Part shown: piece after piece, positions 57,995 to 64,000 of the stretch
Position numbering within the stretch: position 1 is the stretch's first letter
Layout of the letters: the number at the start of each line of letters is the position of its first letter
Assembly: GCA_001643675.2 (NCBI GenBank)
Contig: LSRY02000003.1
Coordinates: 1,726,001-1,790,000 of the forward strand
Length of the DNA: 64,000 nt
Direction: 5' to 3'
Source: Monocercomonoides exilis
Lineage: Eukaryota; Preaxostyla; Oxymonadida; Polymastigidae
Program-made: the position numbers and the translations under genes
The notes under the pieces: model-generated
What the model was told of the DNA's origin: nothing
The model's database searches: none
The model's input: only the letters and a program-made list of their open reading frames with translations

Positions 57995-60900
57995 CAACAT
58001 CAACAATGGGGCAACGAATCCGTGTTCTTCGATATTCTCTCTTCAGAACAGCTACGAAATCGAAGTTGTTGGGTGCACGTTCCAAACACTTGGCTCAGAA
58101 GGATGCAAAAAGGGAGGAGCGATGTCTTTTGAGCTGAAAGAGGCAGATGGACAGCTGAAGATGAGCAATGTTGGGGTGACGAACAGCGTCTGCAGCAGTT
58201 CTGAAGGATGTGGGGGAGGAATCTATTTGGCATGTGCAACAGACAACAATGACAAATGTTCATTTGCAGATAAAAGCATTGGAGGAGGCAAGGCACACCA
58301 GGGAAGAGATATGTATATTGTGGTGAATGATATGAGAAGGGGAGTGAATTCTGAGTTGTTTGTGTCTGTTCGACTTTCAAAGGAAAAGGAGGGTTTTTGT
58401 ATTTGAGCTTCTGCTATTCGATCTATCTGTTCTCTTTGTCTGACTTGGTGTTTTCTGAGAATGAAGCACTTAAAGGCAGAAATGTGTTCATATTGAGCTA
58501 GGATTTGAATTCTTCAGTTGTCATTGAAAGGTTGATGTTTGATTGGACTGAATGGAAGAATACAACAGCTTTCTTTGGGGCAGACAAATTGAACTTTACA
58601 GAAGGCATTTCTTTGGAAAAGTTGCTGTTTGATCACATAGACACTTCTGTTGTTGTGTCGTCGAGTGGAAGAGACATCCACGGGTGCGGATCAGAAACGG
58701 AGCCTTGTATGTCATTTTGGGAAGGAATGAGGCATTTCAGAGAAGGAATTCAGTTCAGAGAAATCAAAACCAACACAAGTGCTGCCATTTCAGACGAGTG
58801 GGACCTTTCAAACAGCTCAATAAGTTCAGTTGTTCCTTCTTCTCCTGGTTATTCTTCTTCCTCCTCTTCCTCTGATGAGCCTTCCTCAGATGAATGCACA
58901 ATCATTGTGGGAAAAGCTATTCAATCTCTTTCTGAGCCTTCTGAGGCTGCGCTCACAAACAAGCTTATACTCACATTCACATCCATCAACTTCTGCCTGC
59001 CTTCATTTTTCGAAACACCACAAAAGGAACTTCTTTTCACTGAGACAGGAACAGCCACGCTTAACAAATGCTCCTTTGCGATGCAGACAGCAGAAGAAGG
59101 CATTGCGTTTGTGCTTTTCCATGTTTCGTCTGGAACACTTTCGATTGAATAGTCTAAAATGGTCGAGCTCTCCTTTGCGACATCAGCCATCCGACTTGCC
59201 GCGCCGGCTGCACATTTTGTGGCGAGTGCGTTTTCTGTTGATGTTCTGAATTTTGCAGATGGATAGTTTATTTCTGTGGGCGATGCAGAAGAGAAGGGGG
59301 ATGAGGAATCAGTGTTATCAAAGAATGGCAAAGAAACGAAAGCGAGCAAAGATGCGAGCGAAATCAGACTGGAGAATCTTCAGTGGCATCTCATCCGTAG
59401 CGCAAATACGAAGGCGTTGACCATTGCCAATGAGAACTCGCTGTCTGTGATGGACTTCAGCGAGTTGGCCTTTGACAGAGAAAATGCGATCTTCGGGGTG
59501 GACTAAGAAAACGAGGAGCCGATTGATTTGGTGCCATTTATTGTGTTCTACAAGTCGGAGCGGATATTTGTGTCAGGAGAGAAGGGGAAGAACGAGAAGG
59601 ACTGTGGGCAAAGGGAAGACCCGTGTGAGACACTCAGCGAGGCTGTGCGGCATCTGAACGACGAGCCGTACAAGAACGTGCTGGTGGTGAAGAAGGAAGC
59701 TGTTTCAGCAGAGACAGCCATTTCATCAGCGACAGTGCAGACAGTCGGAGGCAGCCCAGCTGTTTTCGAGTTCAACTGCGAAATCGCTCAGACGGATGGA
59801 AGTGCGGATTGTGTTGTGTCTTCGTCAGGGGAATGTCAAATTATGGGGATGGACATCGTCTTTGGCCCCAGCTTCGCTTCGGCGCATCGCTCTGTCTTTG
59901 GCGTGAGGAGCGGAAATCTGACGATCAGCGACTGCGCAATCAAGTCAGAAGAGCTGGTGTAGTTGGCAAACACTTTTTTTTTTTTTGCGTTAAGAGTTAT
60001 TGTTTGTGTTTGAGCAATATTTCGTTCTCAGCCATCCGCTTGCAGGCATCGAGGCAGCAGCCATCAGCAGAAGCATTTGGAGCAAAGCAATTTGCTCAGT
60101 CTTCTTTTGCTTTGTCTTTGTTAGAGCAAGAAGCAGGGAATTCGTTCATTGAGGCCTGCTCAGGTGCTGCTGTGAAGTTGATTGATGTCTGCTTCAAAGA
60201 GCTATCTTTATTTGTCGTGTCGGGCGATGCCTCGCAGTCGGCTCATGTTATCAAGTGCGAGTTGTCTTCTCTGACAGTCTGTTGGCTGAGAATAGAAGAT
60301 TGCTCTGTTTCTTTCATAACACCTTCCGATTCTTCATCTTCATCATTATCTTCATCATCGTCCATTTCTTCTTCTTCTCATTCTCCCAATTCCTTTGAGT
60401 CATCTGCGAACTCTCTCATTTCTGTGTCTGGTGGCAGCTTGGCTGTGCTGGCAGACATTTGCATAGAGCATGTTTTAGAGTGCTGTGGTGTGCTCTCTGC
60501 AGAAAGCTGGTGCAAAATGAAAGTGAAGCAAATCAATGTCTCTTCGCTGTCTTCGCATTCATCTGTCTTTGCAGCAGAAATGTCATCATCAATTTTTATG
60601 AGAGAAGTGAAATTTAGAAAAGTGGTTGTGGAAAAAGGAAGCTAATTTGCCCTTCTGCCTTCTCCTCATCTTCGGAATTGTAAATCAGATAAATTTGAGT
60701 GTAATTCTAATTTTAACAAAGCGCACAATGAAGACATCGAAAAGTTATTTTTGTTGGTTTTATCAGAAATTAGTGATGTTCAGCTGAAGCATTCGGAAGG
60801 AGCAGCTGTGAAGGCAGCCAGTTGGAACAGCCGCATTCTGATTGACTCGTGTGTGTTCAGCAATATCAGCAGTCAGCGCGAAAGAGGAAGCTATTTGGAT

Positions 60901-61752
60901 TTGACTTCGTGCATTAATGTGACAATTGAAAATAGTTCATTTTTTGGCACTTTAAACGATAAAAATTACGATATACAGAATGTAAATGCAAAAGTCAACA
61001 AAAACAACGAAATCGGATGGCAAATAGATGGCATCTGCAAATGGAACAGCTCTTCAGTCAACTTTATAGAAAGTACAGTTTATGTGAACGAAACTTCATT
61101 TGAGAACTTCTCTCAAGGAGCCATTTCTCTGTCTAACTCGACTGTTACGATAGAAATGGGGATGTTTCAGAACAACAATCCATTTGTTTCCGGCTATCCT
61201 TCTCTTCGACGCAACATTTTGTGTTCAGATGGAAGCACGTTGAATGTGAAGAGTGTGAAAGGAGGAGATGGAATGAAGGATAACGCCTCATTTTGGATGT
61301 TGAGCGAAGGTTGCGCTCTCAAAGGAATTCTTTCTGAAGTGTCAACTCCTTTATTTATCTCCATTATTGAAGAAGTGAAGACAACGAAAGAGGAAAATGT
61401 GATGAAAATAATATGTTTGGGACATCTTTTGATGCGTTGCAATCTGTCGATGCAAATAATATTCAAAAGAGGAGATGAAAAAGAAGTTTTGAAGGAGTTT
61501 AGCAAAGAGGATTATATTAATGAAAATGAAATTTGTTACGATATTGACTTGACATTATATGAATGGGACGAAGAAGATGCAGAAATGTATGAGTTTGTTT
61601 TATTTGGAGATGAAACAGCGTCTTCAACAGAGAATTTTATTATGAAGAACAAAAGAAGTCCTCAAACAAAAGGAGATGAAGAAATAGATAAAAGAGTTAA
61701 AGGAGAAAAGAGCGTGCTGAAAGGAGAAACAGAAAAAGAAGATCAAAGATAA
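57995..61752 (+). pseudogene. Second giant beta-helix surface protein, divergent partner, broken by stops
   Basis: Plus reading begins after a 3' splice site with NNGATNPCSSIF. It has VVGCTFQTLGSEGCKKGGAM, CGGGIYLACATDNND and HQGRDMYIVVND, then a frame break. The next frame continues through a TAG near 58500, TAG 59150, TAG about 59264 and TAA about 59507, all in frame. It then has the junction motif DCGQREDPCETLSEAVRHL. A possible 89-nt intron at 59957-60045 restores the next frame, with TAA 60643-60645 before LSEISDVQLKHSEGAAVKAA. The final part (NNNPFVSGYPSLR, ASFWMLSEGCALKGIL, YEFVLFGDETASS) matches the end of the minus partner. It stops at 61752 just before the membrane helix. So it is truncated as well as interrupted. 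Confidence 0.6.
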
Positions 61753-63656
61753 ATTAAGGGAATAATGGAAGTTCCAAATATTGGACGGAAGTATAATGGT
61801 GATATAATACAAGAAGAATTAGAGAAAGAGCTTGAAGTGTTTGAATGGGAGAGAAAGCAAAAGAAAAGAAAGAAAAAGAAAAGGCAGATAGTGATTCGAA
61901 TATTGAAAATACAGTGTTGCCAGATATTGACTTGAATGATTAGATCATAAGGGAATTAAGTTGTGAAATTTTCTAAAAAGCAATGTTCAGCTGGAGGTAT
62001 TAGTGAAAATGAAGAAATATGGGAATAAAGATGCTTTTTGAGAATTTGTTATTTGGAGGGTTCGTTGTTAGGCTTAAAAAATGAATGTGCAAAAAGTTAA
62101 TGAAAAGGAAAAATATGTTGATTGGGCGATTAAGCAATGGAAAAAAGAAAAATTTAAAAAGAAATGTGTAATCCATTATTTGAAAATTAGAAACACAAAT
62201 GATGAATTGAGATTTTAGATTTTGTTGAATATGAAATGAAGTTGAGTTAAAGAAAAGTATATGATGTATTTTATGTGTTTTGATAATGATTTATTATTAT
62301 TTGTTTATTTTTAGCAGCATTGGAAGAGATTATTGTAATGGATGAATATTTTGTATATTTTGAAATATAAAGTTTTAAAGAGCGTGAATAGGTTGATATA
62401 AGAATGATGAATTAATGTAATATTAGTATATAAAGGAGGTTTGTTAATTTTTTTAAAATTTTTAAAGGAAAACGAAATAAATATATTGATGATGTATTTT
62501 TTATTGTTTTATTAAAATTTGTGTGCAGAAACAAAAGTGATGATATGAAGAAAGTTAAATAGGAATGAAACATGAAAAGTTAAAGAAAAAGAAATTTAAT
62601 GAATTTACATAAAGATTGGAATGAAGAGAAGAAGGTTGAATGATAATTGAATGGTTTGTATGGATGTATTTTTAAAATGTGGTCAGGTGAAGTTTATAAA
62701 ACTGGTTTAAAATATTTATAAAACAATATATTGAAATAAATTTAGGAAGATTGAAGAGAATATGATGAATGGAAGATGGAAAAGGAGATGAAGATATTAA
62801 GTTAAAAGATGAAGAAATTAAGATAATAATGGAAGGATGATGATATTAGAAGAAGAAGCGTATGGAAAGAAAAAGAGATTGAAGTGAAATGAGTAAGTGG
62901 GATGAGTTTTAAAGAAATCATGAATCCATAATAGAAACATGATAATAATAATATTTTGGGATGGATGATCATAATGAATTATTGAAAGAGAATTTGATAA
63001 GAATGAAAAGTGGAATGAATGTAATGATGAGAAGATGAGAAGTTTTGATAAGAAATGAAGATATTTATTTGAGAAAAAAGTGAATAGAGATGAGAGTGAA
63101 GAAGAGTTAGAATTGTTTAAAATTGAAGAAAAGGATGATTAAGTAGATAGGAAAATGAGGAAAAAAGAAGGTTTAAGAAAGTAAATGATGATTTGTAATT
63201 GATATGTTATGTTTTAAAGGAATTAATGTTGATTATGAAAAGAAAATGATGTATGGTAAAAGATGAAGTAGATGAATATTGAAAAGTTGATTTGGTTATT
63301 TGTATGAAAGGTATGAAATTTAATAGTGTTGTTATAGATTATTATGTTGTAAAAGAGAATGGGTTATATTGTTATTTGGTTAATATGGATAAAAGTGAAT
63401 ATTTATTAAAAGTTAGAATGTTTTTAATTTATATTCTAAAGAAATTTATGAATTTGATATATTTTAATGTTTATTTATGATTTATTGATAGTTATTATAA
63501 ATATTATAATTATAATAATTTTGAATTTAATTCAAGTTGGATAGTGTTTTGTTTTATTGAAAAGATCAAATATTATGATCTATATAATTTGTATTGAAAA
63601 AAATATTTTATTAATTTATGAAATGAGTTAAAATCAAGTTGTTTGTATTTAAGTAT
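61753..63656. other. AT-rich, purine-biased non-coding stretch
   Basis: The plus strand is dominated by A and G, with dense TGA/TAA in all frames. No membrane-helix coding or other continuation of the beta-helix gene is found. No inverted-repeat ends of families 1-3 are seen. Confidence 0.4.
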
Positions 63657-64000
63657 GGATCCAATTTCTCATGGGGGGGGAACATTGGGGGGGGGAGGTG
63701 GTTAAAAAATTAACCTTCCAGTGTGACTCTTGTATGGGATTGGTTGGTTGCAAGGGGTGTAATTCCAGCAATTCTGTACTTGAGTGCACAAGAATTTTTA
63801 AGGGAAAAATTTGATTGATATGGAGAGTATAATAACGTAATAAAAAATAAAATATTAAGAAATAAATAAAAATGATAATATAAAATGGAAATTGATATGG
63901 GAATAGTGATTAGAACCATTAATGATAATGGTTATTTGCGAGGAGATATGAAATTTCACTGCAGTTTGAAAATGATTAGGATCACAGTATTAGCTCAAAT
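63657..64000 (+). pseudogene. Degraded small-subunit (18S) rRNA fragment, continuing past the window
   Basis: Blocks resembling SSU rRNA occur in the correct order. CCAATTTCTCATGGGGGG and GGGGAGGTGGTTAAAAAAT resemble the conserved CCAATCC...GGGGAGGTAGTGACAAAAAAT. These are followed by GGGATTGG, then GGTGTAATTCCAGC (530-loop area). Further on are GATATGGGAATAGTGATTAG, AATGATAATGGTT and GCGAGGAGATATGAAATTTC (compare GCGAGAGGTGAAATTC). The nearly invariant GTGCCAGCAGCCGCGG is replaced by GTTGCAAGGGGTG, so this cannot be a working rRNA as read. Upstream of 63657 the similarity stops. Identification is from memory of SSU signatures and needs alignment. Confidence 0.5.

Noticed and set aside
35514-61752. 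Window-wide TAA/TAG = Gln genetic code
   Set aside because: Intact genes end in TAA or TGA, use CAA/CAG for many Gln without any in-frame TAR, and the broken genes also contain TGA. Some stops align with Ser or Trp positions, not Gln.

Overview
This is a eukaryotic nuclear window, most likely from an anaerobic flagellate protist of the oxymonad/Preaxostyla kind; that placement is an inference. It rests on several observations. Short GT-AG introns (39 to 187 nt) can be placed exactly by reading frame and homology. The intact genes use all three standard stops and encode Gln only by CAA/CAG. Proteins are loaded with poly-Ser and poly-Glu tracts. There is a multigene family of Cys/Gly-rich right-handed beta-helix surface proteins. 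A basal-body-type Chibby domain and a B12-dependent (class II) ribonucleotide reductase are also present.

Layout. Positions 1-18.9 kb are a compact gene block: the 3'-truncated class II ribonucleotide reductase (-), DTWD1-type tRNA acp-transferase (+), a Chibby-domain protein with a huge Ser-rich tail (+), an HPC2/ubinuclein-like chromatin protein (+), a reticulon-like ER membrane protein (+), a SCAR/WAVE actin regulator (-) and a large Ser-rich protein of unknown function (-). Exon structures are given because no single reading frame shows the whole gene for most of them. The reductase runs off the left edge.

Positions 19.5-27 kb hold three paralogous beta-helix gene modules: A on +, then B and C on - as a diverged tandem duplication.

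Positions 27-51.4 kb are a gene-poor, AT-rich repeat region. Nearly everything recognisable in it is mobile-element debris. A 2.7 kb Merlin/IS1595-type element with 924-bp inverted repeats is inserted in a decayed ubiquitin-protease gene. There is a second, more decayed Merlin transposase, a pogo/Tigger-like transposase and a hAT-like transposase. At least nine short non-autonomous elements share one terminal inverted repeat.

Positions 51.5-61.8 kb are a head-to-head pair of very large beta-helix surface-protein genes. Both read almost continuously in frame but are broken by several nonsense codons, so both are called pseudogenes. The window ends (63.66-64 kb) in what looks like a degraded piece of small-subunit rRNA.

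The first third is therefore housekeeping (DNA precursor synthesis, tRNA modification, chromatin, ER shape, actin, basal body). The rest is a dynamic surface-antigen and transposon landscape. All identifications come from reading motifs by eye; no database search was run.
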